Assembly (NCBI GenBank): GCA_002320605.1
Contig: DCKG01000015.1
Span: 1 to 51,495 of the forward strand
Source: Bacteroidales bacterium UBA1680
GTDB lineage: Bacteria; Bacteroidota; Bacteroidia; Bacteroidales; UBA932
DNA: 51,495 bases
Reading direction: 5' to 3'
Under the pieces are notes generated by a model that saw nothing but the letters and a program-made list of their open reading frames with translations, did no database searches and had not been told where the DNA came from. Below, one piece after another: positions 1-7,930 of this stretch (within the stretch, counting starts at the first letter, position 1; each line of letters opens with the position of its first letter). The position numbers were made by a program, and so were the translations under genes.

Positions 1-83
1 AAAAACAAAAAATACTACTTTTATTTGATTGATTGTCAATTTATTACATAACTCTTAAGGAGCGACTAGTTAGAATGAGGCAA

Positions 84-124
84 AAAAGGAGATAAACACA
101 TACGAATAGTGTTTACCTCCTTTT
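84..124 (-). terminator. Intrinsic terminator of the susC-susD minus-strand operon
   Basis: The arms 84-99 and 109-124 pair over 16 bases with a single non-Watson-Crick position around a 9-nt loop. Read on the minus strand the hairpin ends in a run of T. It lies 18 bp beyond the stop of the last lipoprotein gene, where the susC-led operon would be expected to end. The arms are A/T-flanked on both sides, so it may also act on transcripts arriving from the left. Confidence 0.8.
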
Positions 125-142
125 CTATTAATTGAAGGAATC

Positions 143-1147
143 TTATTCAGATGCCTGCGCTACAAAGTGACCATCCTCTCCTTCCTTGACCATGATTGTT
201 CCATCATTAGAAAGGAACCAAACATACATCTTTTCTATTTCGACATTGGTCGGTACTGAAAATAGCTGTTTAGGATAAATATACTTTCTAAATGAATTAT
301 CGCCAAGATTATCCATGATTCTGTCTTCGCTTACGTTCTCAAGAGTTGATGTCTCTCCGTTGCTTAGGATAGCCTTCCCACACAGAACAACATTAGACGC
401 TCCTTTCAGTTCCGTTTCTGATGCATCAAAAACTATTGAGAAAATGTCCCCATATCTGAAAGTAGATGGTACTGTGGAAACAGAAGGAGTTACTGTATAA
501 TCTTCCAGTCCATCATCATTCAACTCGCCATGTACAATGACTTCTTTAGCTGTTTCATTAGGAGTATATCTTCCTTCACCGCTTTCTTTGTCAAGTCCCC
601 AAGTAGTACCGCAGAAGCCAATTCCAAGGAAGAATTTAATTGGCGTAGGACCTGTTTTAATTTTCATTGTAACGTATCCGTAAATAGGAGCGGTGCTAAC
701 TTTATCATTGATATGGAAGATAGTTGAAGACTTGAAAACCGTCCATTCAACAGGCCCTTTATTCCCCATTAGTCCAATCTTGCTCTGGTATGCTACAGGA
801 TATGAAAGAGCTGTTGATTTCTCGGTTTCGTTGTCTGGAATAACTGTCAGCTGTTCATCAGTTACTTCCGAATAACCTTGAGCTGCATATCCGTCGGTTG
901 TCAAGGTCAATTGAGAATTATTCTTGAGATTCCATGACTTTGGTGCAAGCACGGCAAAAACCATCCGTGAATTGTCATCTGTCTCAGTAACGAGTTTGAG
1001 TTTAACTTTTACTGTGATCTCGCTGTTGACCTTTGCGTCATCAGGAAAGTTTATTTCCTCCACAACCATCTCGCATGCAATCACTAATAATGCTATTATG
1101 CCTGTTGCGATGGCTATTAGAGATTTATATCTATTTTTCATTACCAT
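143..1147 (-). CDS. PUL lipoprotein of unknown function (DUF4961-like, tentative)
   Basis: This encodes a 334-residue exported protein. A hydrophobic N-terminus ends in a lipobox-like LLVIAC, so Cys25 is the probable lipidation site. An in-frame ATG two codons downstream (1141) is an equally good start. The rest is beta-rich without recognisable catalytic motifs: an N-terminal half with a long polar sandwich-like region, and a C-terminal part (about 215-334) that reads like a second Ig-like or carbohydrate-binding domain. It is the last gene of the susC operon, 11 bp after the preceding lipoprotein gene, a position where SusE/SusF-type glycan-binding lipoproteins often sit. The DUF4961 assignment is from memory of similar PUL proteins and is not certain. 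A surface glycan-binding role is inferred from context. Confidence 0.6.
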   Translation of the reverse strand: MVMKNRYKSLIAIATGIIALLVIACEMVVEEINFPDDAKVNSEITVKVKLKLVTETDDNSRMVFAVLAPKSWNLKNNSQLTLTTDGYAAQGYSEVTDEQLTVIPDNETEKSTALSYPVAYQSKIGLMGNKGPVEWTVFKSSTIFHINDKVSTAPIYGYVTMKIKTGPTPIKFFLGIGFCGTTWGLDKESGEGRYTPNETAKEVIVHGELNDDGLEDYTVTPSVSTVPSTFRYGDIFSIVFDASETELKGASNVVLCGKAILSNGETSTLENVSEDRIMDNLGDNSFRKYIYPKQLFSVPTNVEIEKMYVWFLSNDGTIMVKEGEDGHFVAQASE

Positions 1148-1158
1148 TCCTCCTTATT

Positions 1159-1626
1159 CTATTCATTTATTTCTTTGAAGCGATACTCATATGTCAATTC
1201 TTTGCAATCTAGCTTGAAAGGCACATAGAGCTCTCCGTTGCCGAAGTATACGACTGCATCATCACTTCCTTTTAGCCTGATTGTGTTCGGAGTGCTTTCT
1301 GTGTTGTAGTAGCATTCTGTTTCCCCTGATGGTATTGGGAAAGAATAAGCGGAGAATGGAATGTCTCCATTAACGAACTCAATGCTGGAGATTTTTCCTG
1401 ACTTATAGTGGATAGTCAATCTGTAAGTTTTGAAAAAGTCGAAGTAGGAATATACATCAATTCCGTTTATGTTAACGGGATCTTTCTCTATCACTTGCTT
1501 GAGAGCATAATTTATATCGTAGTCTTTAGGATAATTATCATCCATTTTGGTGGATGTGTCTTCGCATGAAGTCACCACAAAAATTAGCGTGGTGACAAAA
1601 GCGAACATAATTAAAAATTTTTTCAT
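1159..1626 (-). CDS. Small PUL lipoprotein of unknown function
   Basis: This encodes a 155-residue lipoprotein. The signal peptide is residues 1-20 and ends in VVTSC, with Cys21 as the expected lipid anchor. The mature part is short, beta-rich and acidic, with alternating strands and no catalytic motif that I recognise. It lies between the propeller-like lipoprotein (14 bp upstream) and the DUF4961-like lipoprotein (11 bp downstream), so it is almost certainly co-transcribed with susC and susD. I do not recognise the family. Its size and position suggest an accessory surface protein of the uptake complex, but nothing in the sequence proves glycan binding. Confidence 0.6.
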   Translation of the reverse strand: MKKFLIMFAFVTTLIFVVTSCEDTSTKMDDNYPKDYDINYALKQVIEKDPVNINGIDVYSYFDFFKTYRLTIHYKSGKISSIEFVNGDIPFSAYSFPIPSGETECYYNTESTPNTIRLKGSDDAVVYFGNGELYVPFKLDCKELTYEYRFKEINE

Positions 1627-1640
1627 ATCATTTAAACTAA

Positions 1641-3062
1641 TTAATTTAAAATAAGGGATTTATCAATCCAGACGAATCTGGGCCTATATGATTCTACATT
1701 GGATGACTGTTCACTGAAATCAGACGTGTTGACGTTGAATGTAATCAAAATCATGCCTGATTTCTCAAATTGTGGGTGAGCCATGGCATTATAAGAATAC
1801 CAGTTATTGTTGCCCAAATCAGGAACTTTATATATCAATTTCTTGTGTCCCCAAGGTCCCCAAGGAGAGTCTGACGTGAACGTGTATATTTCTCCATTGT
1901 TGAAAGTCTTATTTTGAGCAATGAGGACATATTTGCCATTCAGCCTGAAAACATTGAACTGAGATGAGATAGGTACAGAGGAAAGACCGGACATGCCTTT
2001 GGCTGATGATCCATCAGTTACCCACGTCGATCCGTTATAGTATTCCCATTGTGTGTATAAGTTATTTAAGGTAGTCCTTGCGACATATGCTTCAGTTACT
2101 GGATCGATGTCATTCTCAATGTCAACTTGGGCATAAATATATAGGTAACCAGTATTGTCAATGTCGTTCAAGGCAGCGGCTCCGAAATGTATCTCAGGTG
2201 TTTCTGCTGATGGTGTCTGAGGCACAGTTGCGGAGAATGGGATTTCGGAACTGCGTTCGGGAATCACGTTAAGGTTGGGTAAATCATATTGCAAAATGTG
2301 AGTCTTTTCGTAATGGAAATTCCATCCTTCTGCCCCTGCGCCTTTGAACATGAGAAACTGGAAAATATATAATTTATTATCTGCTACGAATCCATGCCCA
2401 GGCCAATACCACTTCTGGCTTTCATCGGTAACTCCATCTGGAACTGCTGCAGAGGTGTTTGCCCCTTTCTCGTTACACATTGGATAGGATGAGCGTGTTT
2501 CATGATTGAATACTGAGTACGAATTCCGGTACATGTGGTTACCGCTCACTCTTTTTCCATTGTAAACTCTACCAGTGTACGAATCTCCCATTAGGAAGAG
2601 ACTTTTTTCATTACCTAGGTAGATAGAATACATCCCATCTCCTTCTGTCACGCTGCCCTCATCTGGCATTATCTCTGAAGAAATGTTTGAGTCGAATCCA
2701 TTAATATTGACAATGACATCAGCTCGCTTGATAATCTCGCCATTTGATACAAGCCCTATGCTAATCTTACAATTCTGATTATATGGGATGTGTGTGATAG
2801 AACAGCTCGTAGCATCATTATCTAGCTCAAGTTTGTTTTTCCCAAACTGATCCGTTACGAGATATGAATCGAAATCATTGGTTTCCTGTAGTTCCCAATT
2901 TAGAAAAACTGTGTCTGCATTGGAACTATAGCTCGCCAAAACAGGAGGTTTCCCGTTATCATCGAACGGATTGCTTCTCTTGCCTTCTCCGCTTGAGGAG
3001 CAAGATAATGTAGCAAGAGTTAAGACAAGTGTCATGAATATTCCGTATTCGTTTCTAATCAT
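1641..3062 (-). CDS. PUL lipoprotein, probable five-bladed-propeller (DUF4185/DUF5005-like)
   Basis: The reading frame opens further upstream, but translation from the ATG at 3062 gives a proper lipoprotein signal (MIRNEYG..., then LATLSCSSS), so this start is chosen; the product is 473 residues. An N-terminal fibronectin-like domain (about 40-130) precedes a larger region with blade-like repeats such as FLMGDSYTGRV, GHGFVADNKLYIF, GYLYIYAQ and KYVLIAQNK. That spacing resembles GH43/GH68-type five-bladed propellers and the DUF4185/DUF5005 proteins of Bacteroidota PULs. I cannot identify catalytic acids with confidence, so either a glycosidase or a glycan-binding role is possible. It follows susD directly (stop and start 4 bp apart). 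Confidence 0.6.
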   Translation of the reverse strand: MIRNEYGIFMTLVLTLATLSCSSSGEGKRSNPFDDNGKPPVLASYSSNADTVFLNWELQETNDFDSYLVTDQFGKNKLELDNDATSCSITHIPYNQNCKISIGLVSNGEIIKRADVIVNINGFDSNISSEIMPDEGSVTEGDGMYSIYLGNEKSLFLMGDSYTGRVYNGKRVSGNHMYRNSYSVFNHETRSSYPMCNEKGANTSAAVPDGVTDESQKWYWPGHGFVADNKLYIFQFLMFKGAGAEGWNFHYEKTHILQYDLPNLNVIPERSSEIPFSATVPQTPSAETPEIHFGAAALNDIDNTGYLYIYAQVDIENDIDPVTEAYVARTTLNNLYTQWEYYNGSTWVTDGSSAKGMSGLSSVPISSQFNVFRLNGKYVLIAQNKTFNNGEIYTFTSDSPWGPWGHKKLIYKVPDLGNNNWYSYNAMAHPQFEKSGMILITFNVNTSDFSEQSSNVESYRPRFVWIDKSLILN

Positions 3063-3066
3063 AGTT

Positions 3067-4587
3067 TTATTTCCGGACGAGATTAGGGTTGAGTCTCTTC
3101 TCCCTAAGAGGATAAGGGAAAAGGAGATCTTTCTCTTCAAACGGCGATGAATGTCCTGGCGTTTGAAGACCAATCAGATCAATGACTTTTCCGCTAGTTG
3201 TGTCAAGTGCCTTTCTTGTTCTTAGCATGTCAAACCATGTCTGGGTCTCGAAGCACAGCTCCCATATTCTTTCTTTGTATGCAGTTTCAAAGGTCAACGA
3301 AGACGGCTTTGACTCTTCTGCTGACGCAGGAATAGCCCTTTGCCGTACTTGCCAGTATGCATTGATTGCATCTGTATCTGTTGTAGTGCCGCCATCAGAT
3401 ATGGTCTTCGCCTCGGCCATCAGAAGAAGGATGTCTGCGTAACGAATAATAGGGTATCCCATTCCAGATTTTCCCGCATTATTGGCTGCAGACACGTCAA
3501 AAAATTTATAAATATATGGCACGTCTGTATTGATTTCTCCAGTGCCATCCAACGCATTGTATTTCTTTGTCATATATCCAAAATCTGCCTTACGAAGATC
3601 ATTCTCGGAGTAGGAATCATAGAATGGTTCAGTTGGAGCTAGTGCACCACCGTATGCTGAATTCTGCGAAATGTTAGCTACTTCTGGGTAAGGAAGCAAT
3701 GCGGAATGCACAGGTGAGCTTGCTTTGTCTGGCTCTCTTTCAATCGTGAGGATGTTTTATCCACCGCAAGCAAAATTATCATCTCTCATTGCCTGAAAAG
3801 ATGGGTATAATGAAATTCCTGAGTTAGTAACAACATCTTTCGCTTCTGAATATGCCAAGTTATAATATTCTTTACCAAGCTGTAGAGGATAACCGGCCAT
3901 CGTTATGTAAACTTTCGCAAGAAGAGATTTTACCGCTGCTTTTGCAACATGACCATCGCTATTCGACCATTGGAGATCTTTCATTAATTCTTCGGCTTTC
4001 TTAAGGTCGGCAACTATCTGATTATATACATCACTTTGGCTGGACAATTCTATGGCAGTATTTGATAGATCTGTCGTAGGGGTTATTTTTAGTGGAATTT
4101 CTCCCCAGAGCCTTACTAGATTGAAGTAATAATATGCCCTGAAAAAATAAGCCTGACCTAGTAGATTGTTCTTGCTTGAAGCAGGAACCTGTGCAGTTGA
4201 TTTTTCTATTCCGGCAATTGCGACGTTGCAATTCTCTAATGCATGATACGCTGAACTCCAGAGAGATTCAAGATTATTGTTCTCTTCTGTAACAGTCAGT
4301 GAGTTAGCCTGTTCGAGGTAGAGCGAAGTTGCCTGCCTTTTTCTCGTGCAGTATCCTGTCATGTATTCAAGAAAAACAAATCGTTGCGTTCCTACCTCGA
4401 TATCGCCGTCAAAAATGTCATCCATATAGGAATACAATCCGTCAACTGCTGCCTCCATCTGTGCTTCAGTTGTGAAGTAACTTTCTGGCGAAAGAAATGT
4501 CTTAGGTTTTTCCTCAAGGAAGCTGTCACATGAAGCCATTATAAGAATGCCTAAGGCAAACAATAATATATACTTGATAGATTTCAT
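3067..4587 (-). pseudogene. susD: susD-family glycan-binding lipoprotein interrupted by an in-frame TAA
   Basis: SusD proteins are surface lipoproteins that lid the SusC porin and bind the glycan. Translation from the ATG at 4587 gives signal MKSIKYILLF...IMASC, then the typical SusD start DSFLEEKPKTFLSPESYF and TPR-like helices (GQAYFFRAYYYFNLVRLWG). The frame stops at TAA 3757-3759 (codon 277) after RDDNFACGG. It continues in the same frame as NILTIEREPDKASSPVHSA through YPIIRYADILLLMAEA to the canonical SusD ending LREKRLNPNLVRK, stop at 3067. The total of 506 codons is normal for the family. Both halves are otherwise intact, so this is a single nonsense substitution (for example GAA or CAA to TAA) rather than a frameshift. 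Sequencing error, strain-level mutation or readthrough cannot be told apart here. It sits 12 bp downstream of susC. Confidence 0.85.
3757..4587 (-). CDS. N-terminal 276-residue fragment of SusD, as actually translated
   Basis: If the TAA at 3757-3759 is real and not read through, this is the product made: lipoprotein signal, N-terminal SusD domain with its TPR-like helices, and none of the C-terminal half. Truncation removes the part that in SusD homologues completes the fold and closes over SusC, so the fragment is unlikely to work as a normal SusD. The possible start at 4596 is TTG; the ATG at 4587 is preferred because it begins the hydrophobic signal directly. Confidence 0.5.
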   Translation of the reverse strand: MKSIKYILLFALGILIMASCDSFLEEKPKTFLSPESYFTTEAQMEAAVDGLYSYMDDIFDGDIEVGTQRFVFLEYMTGYCTRKRQATSLYLEQANSLTVTEENNNLESLWSSAYHALENCNVAIAGIEKSTAQVPASSKNNLLGQAYFFRAYYYFNLVRLWGEIPLKITPTTDLSNTAIELSSQSDVYNQIVADLKKAEELMKDLQWSNSDGHVAKAAVKSLLAKVYITMAGYPLQLGKEYYNLAYSEAKDVVTNSGISLYPSFQAMRDDNFACGG

Positions 4588-4599
4588 TGTTTTCAATAA

Positions 4600-7500
4600 T
4601 TAAAAGATGATTTTAACGTTTCCTGAAACCGTAGTAGGTCTTGGATAAGAATAAAAATCTATTCCCGAGCCTGTCTTGACATTTCCGAATGCTCCCACTT
4701 CAGGATCGTATCCTGGATAAGATGTGAAAATATAAGGATTCTCAACTGAGACTCCTAGAATAAGCCCTTTTACAAAGTTCCACCTTTTCAGTAAATCGCA
4801 TTTGAAGTCATATGACAACATAACATTTCTAATTCTAAGGAATGTCCCATCATAAAGCATGCGGGTGTCTTTCTCATTCTCGCCCCAATAAGTGTCTGAT
4901 GGACGCCTTACTGCTGCTATCATGGTGTTTTGATGCTCAGGTGTCCATGCATCCAGAACAGTTTTCGTTGAGTTCGAATAAAGCTGTCTGTTTTCTAGCA
5001 TGGTGTTGGTGATGTTCATGACGGTAGCCCCATATTGGCAGTTGAGGTCGAACATGAAAGTGAATCCTTTCCAATAGAATGTATTGACCATAGATACTTC
5101 TCCTTTCGGTGTTCCGGCTCCCTTATACTGTCTGTCGTTATCGTCAATCACATAATCATGGTTTACATCTTCGTATTTTATATCTCCTGGCTTCTTGCCG
5201 TATTTCGAAGCCTCATCTACTTCGTCTAGGCCCCAAGTCCCCAATCGGTTCAGGACAAAGAATGTTCCCCACCGTTTACCTTCGACAGCTCTCGCATTGT
5301 TCCCTAATTCAATGATTTCGCCGTTAATGTCAATCACTTTTATCTTATTCGTGCCGAATATCAAGTCCGTGTCCCACTGAAAATCCTTGTTGGAAACATT
5401 GTGGGTCGTTAGAGTCAGTTCCAATCCAATATTCCGGATTTTCCCGAGGTTAGTCCACGATGTTGAGTATCCTGTCGTGTAAGGAACTTGTTTTTGGAAC
5501 AATAAATCAGTAGTGGTCTTATTATAATAGTCAGCGATGAACTGGATTCTATCATTGAATAAAGACATGTCAAGTCCTAAATCTAGTTGTTTTGAGGTTT
5601 CCCATTTCAATTTAGAGTTCCCTAAAACAGACAACGTCACATAAGTTGTCGGATTCTTGGCAAAATATTCAGTTCCGGTGCTGTATTGAGACATGGTAAG
5701 ATATGTAGGAATAGAAGCATTCCCGACAGAACCATAACTGGCTCTAATTTTAAGATTGCTGATGTAATCCTTAGCTCTCTCAAAGAATGGTTCCTCGGAT
5801 ATTATCCATGCCGCCGATGCGGAAGGGAAAAATCCGTATTTGTTATCAGAGCCAAAATTCGATGCTCCATCAAGACGCAGAGTGACTCCTAGCATATATT
5901 TATTCTTATACGAGTGATTCATCCTAAAATAATATGAGTTCATTGTTGTCTGACTCATGCCTGAGCTTGGGTTCTGGACGACCGAGCCAGCGCCCAAATT
6001 ATGATAGTCGAAAGATCCGTCAAAGAAATTTTCTGCACCTCCTTGCATATTCTCTGAATGCTGATAATACCAGCTGGCGCCAAGAACAAAAGAAGAACGT
6101 AGTTTTCCATCTAACAAAGATGGTGTCCAAGAGATGTAATCTTCATTTGACCAGTGATTTCCATCTGAGTATCCTATCGTAGCATAACCATTATTGCTTT
6201 CAGTTGTCTGAATCAGATTCTTCTCCATTGCGTAGCTAATGTTCTTCGAGTTATTTAGCTGATAATCTCCTTTAACAGTTAGAACGAGATCATCCATAAT
6301 GTGGAAGTTTGACATTAGACTCATGATGAAATAATTATTCTTATCGATGTCGAATTTCGATTTCATCAGTCTCAGTGGATTTTCTGCTTCTTCTCCAAGA
6401 GGATAATCATTTTTCCTGCCCCATGTGCCATCTTCATACTTGACTGGAACAATAGGGGGCATCTCAATCATGTTTCTCAGAGAGCCTTGACCAAAACCGT
6501 TCTCACTGTCAGAGTTATTCGCCTTATAGTTTCCTCCAGTGGCAATCGCTTGAATGTCAATCCAGTCTGTTATTTGCGATTTGGCATTGATAGTGCCAAT
6601 CATTCTTTTCGAATATGTCCCATAAAGTAAGCCATTGATATCTTGATAAGTCATGCTGGCATAAATACTAGTCTTGTCATTTCCTGAAGAGAATGAAAGG
6701 GAATGGTCTTGCACGAGTGCATTCCTTGTCATAACATCCTGCCAATCCGTATCGTATTTAGGTGATGCAATTAGGAGTCCGTCGCCATCATAGATATAAT
6801 TCCCCGAATTGTCTTTTTGATAGTAGAAAAGATTTTCCATCGGTGTGGTGAGGTGTGGAGGTACATTCCCGCTGTATGCATAGGCTCGTTTCTGTAATTC
6901 CATATACTCGCCAGAATTCAAAACATCTATCCTGCGGTTTAGCATGCTGACGCCAACCTTTGCATCATATGTAACTGTACCCTTTCCTTTTTTACCACTT
7001 TTCGTAGTAATGATTATGACGCCATTTGCTCCTTTTGCTCCATACATAGACGTTGCAGCAGCGTCTTTTAGAACTTGGATGGATTCAACATCCGAAGTGT
7101 TAACCATTGACGGATCTATGTCTACGATCCCATCCATTACATAGATAGGGCTTGATCCCGCATTGATAGAGCCCATACCTCTGATTTGAATTGAAGTAGT
7201 TCCACCTGGACGACCGGAGAACGATGCACTCCTTAACCCAGCAACTTTCCCAGCTAGGCTTTGCATGATGTTTGCCGAAGTTGCTCTTTCATTAAGGGCC
7301 TCAGTTGAAACAGATGACACAGATGAGGATAGATCTCGCCTTATTATTGAGCCATAGCCAACGACAATTGACTCATCGAGTCCTATTGAGGAAGACTTTA
7401 ATATGATATTCATCGTCTGCCTACCATCTGCAGTGATTTCAAGTGTCTCCATTCCCATGAAAGAAAATTGGATGATGTCACTTTTGGAAACAGTTAATGA

Positions 7501-7704
7501 ATATCTACCATCGACATTGGATGTGGTTCCGTTAGAGGTACCTTTCACAATCACAGAAACGCCTGCGAGTATCTCGCCATTCTCATCCGTGATTTGACCA
7601 CTAACTGAGTACCGATCCTGTGCGTAAAGAGAAACGATTGGGCATGTTGTTAGGATAATTAAACAAGCAGCCCATTTTTTAATTAGCAACAAAATAGGTT
7701 TCAT
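4600..7704 (-). CDS. susC: SusC-family TonB-dependent outer-membrane glycan transporter
   Basis: This is a 1034-residue TonB-dependent transporter that imports oligosaccharides across the outer membrane with its SusD partner. The domains in order are a signal peptide (about 1-29, ending LYAQ), a carboxypeptidase-regulatory-like domain (about 32-108, VSGQITDENGEILAGVSVIVKG), the plug domain with SusC hallmarks (DESIVVGYG, PIYVMDGIV, VESIQVLKDAAATSMYGAKG, ANGVIIITTK), and a long beta-barrel ending in an aromatic-rich strand (VSGNVKIIF). Length and motifs are complete and typical. It is first in the minus-strand operon and diverges from the GH92 gene at 7931. A TATTTTTG box at 7777-7784 gives a leader of roughly 65-70 nt. 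No anti-sigma or HTCS regulator gene is nearby. Confidence 0.95.
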   Translation of the reverse strand: MKPILLLIKKWAACLIILTTCPIVSLYAQDRYSVSGQITDENGEILAGVSVIVKGTSNGTTSNVDGRYSLTVSKSDIIQFSFMGMETLEITADGRQTMNIILKSSSIGLDESIVVGYGSIIRRDLSSSVSSVSTEALNERATSANIMQSLAGKVAGLRSASFSGRPGGTTSIQIRGMGSINAGSSPIYVMDGIVDIDPSMVNTSDVESIQVLKDAAATSMYGAKGANGVIIITTKSGKKGKGTVTYDAKVGVSMLNRRIDVLNSGEYMELQKRAYAYSGNVPPHLTTPMENLFYYQKDNSGNYIYDGDGLLIASPKYDTDWQDVMTRNALVQDHSLSFSSGNDKTSIYASMTYQDINGLLYGTYSKRMIGTINAKSQITDWIDIQAIATGGNYKANNSDSENGFGQGSLRNMIEMPPIVPVKYEDGTWGRKNDYPLGEEAENPLRLMKSKFDIDKNNYFIMSLMSNFHIMDDLVLTVKGDYQLNNSKNISYAMEKNLIQTTESNNGYATIGYSDGNHWSNEDYISWTPSLLDGKLRSSFVLGASWYYQHSENMQGGAENFFDGSFDYHNLGAGSVVQNPSSGMSQTTMNSYYFRMNHSYKNKYMLGVTLRLDGASNFGSDNKYGFFPSASAAWIISEEPFFERAKDYISNLKIRASYGSVGNASIPTYLTMSQYSTGTEYFAKNPTTYVTLSVLGNSKLKWETSKQLDLGLDMSLFNDRIQFIADYYNKTTTDLLFQKQVPYTTGYSTSWTNLGKIRNIGLELTLTTHNVSNKDFQWDTDLIFGTNKIKVIDINGEIIELGNNARAVEGKRWGTFFVLNRLGTWGLDEVDEASKYGKKPGDIKYEDVNHDYVIDDNDRQYKGAGTPKGEVSMVNTFYWKGFTFMFDLNCQYGATVMNITNTMLENRQLYSNSTKTVLDAWTPEHQNTMIAAVRRPSDTYWGENEKDTRMLYDGTFLRIRNVMLSYDFKCDLLKRWNFVKGLILGVSVENPYIFTSYPGYDPEVGAFGNVKTGSGIDFYSYPRPTTVSGNVKIIF

Positions 7705-7776
7705 TAATAAAAAGTATTAAGTGTTATCTGAAATTCGCATTGGACACGTTACTAATTATGCCAAGTTTAATCAGCA

Positions 7777-7784
7777 CAAAAATA
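7777..7784 (-). promoter_or_regulatory. Probable -7 box of the susC operon
   Basis: On the minus strand this reads TATTTTTG and matches the Bacteroides -7 consensus TAnnTTTG. It is 72 bp upstream of the susC ATG. No convincing -33 TTTG was found at the usual distance, which would fit a regulated promoter. Confidence 0.45.
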
Positions 7785-7922
7785 TTGTTAGGATGCATAA
7801 ATATTGTACACGATTCTTTCAAAATTGTATACTTGCAAATAGATGGTTTTAGGAGACTTGAATGATAGAATAGTGTACTCAGTTATTCTATATAAATAAG
7901 TATTTTCGTACAATAGTATTGT
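7783..7922. promoter_or_regulatory. Repeated TATTGT motifs in the susC/GH92 divergent region
   Basis: TATTGT occurs at 7783-7788, 7802-7807 (19 bp later, both within AAATATTGT) and 7917-7922, where it forms half of the perfect palindrome ACAATAGTATTGT at 7910-7922. A weaker AAAATTGT lies at 7821-7828. The first copy overlaps the susC -7 box and the palindrome lies just before the GH92 ATG. These could be operator sites for a regulator of the PUL, but AT-rich composition makes chance copies likely. Confidence 0.3.
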
Positions 7923-7930
7923 TTATAGAT

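Noticed and set aside
3063..3173. Longer N-terminus for the propeller-like lipoprotein (start at 3173)
   Set aside because: It overlaps the susD C-terminus on the same strand and would bury the lipoprotein signal that begins at 3062.
3067..3711. Independent gene for the SusD C-terminal half starting at GTG 3711
   Set aside because: It has no signal peptide and begins in the middle of the SusD fold, in the same frame as the upstream half; a single interrupted gene explains it better.
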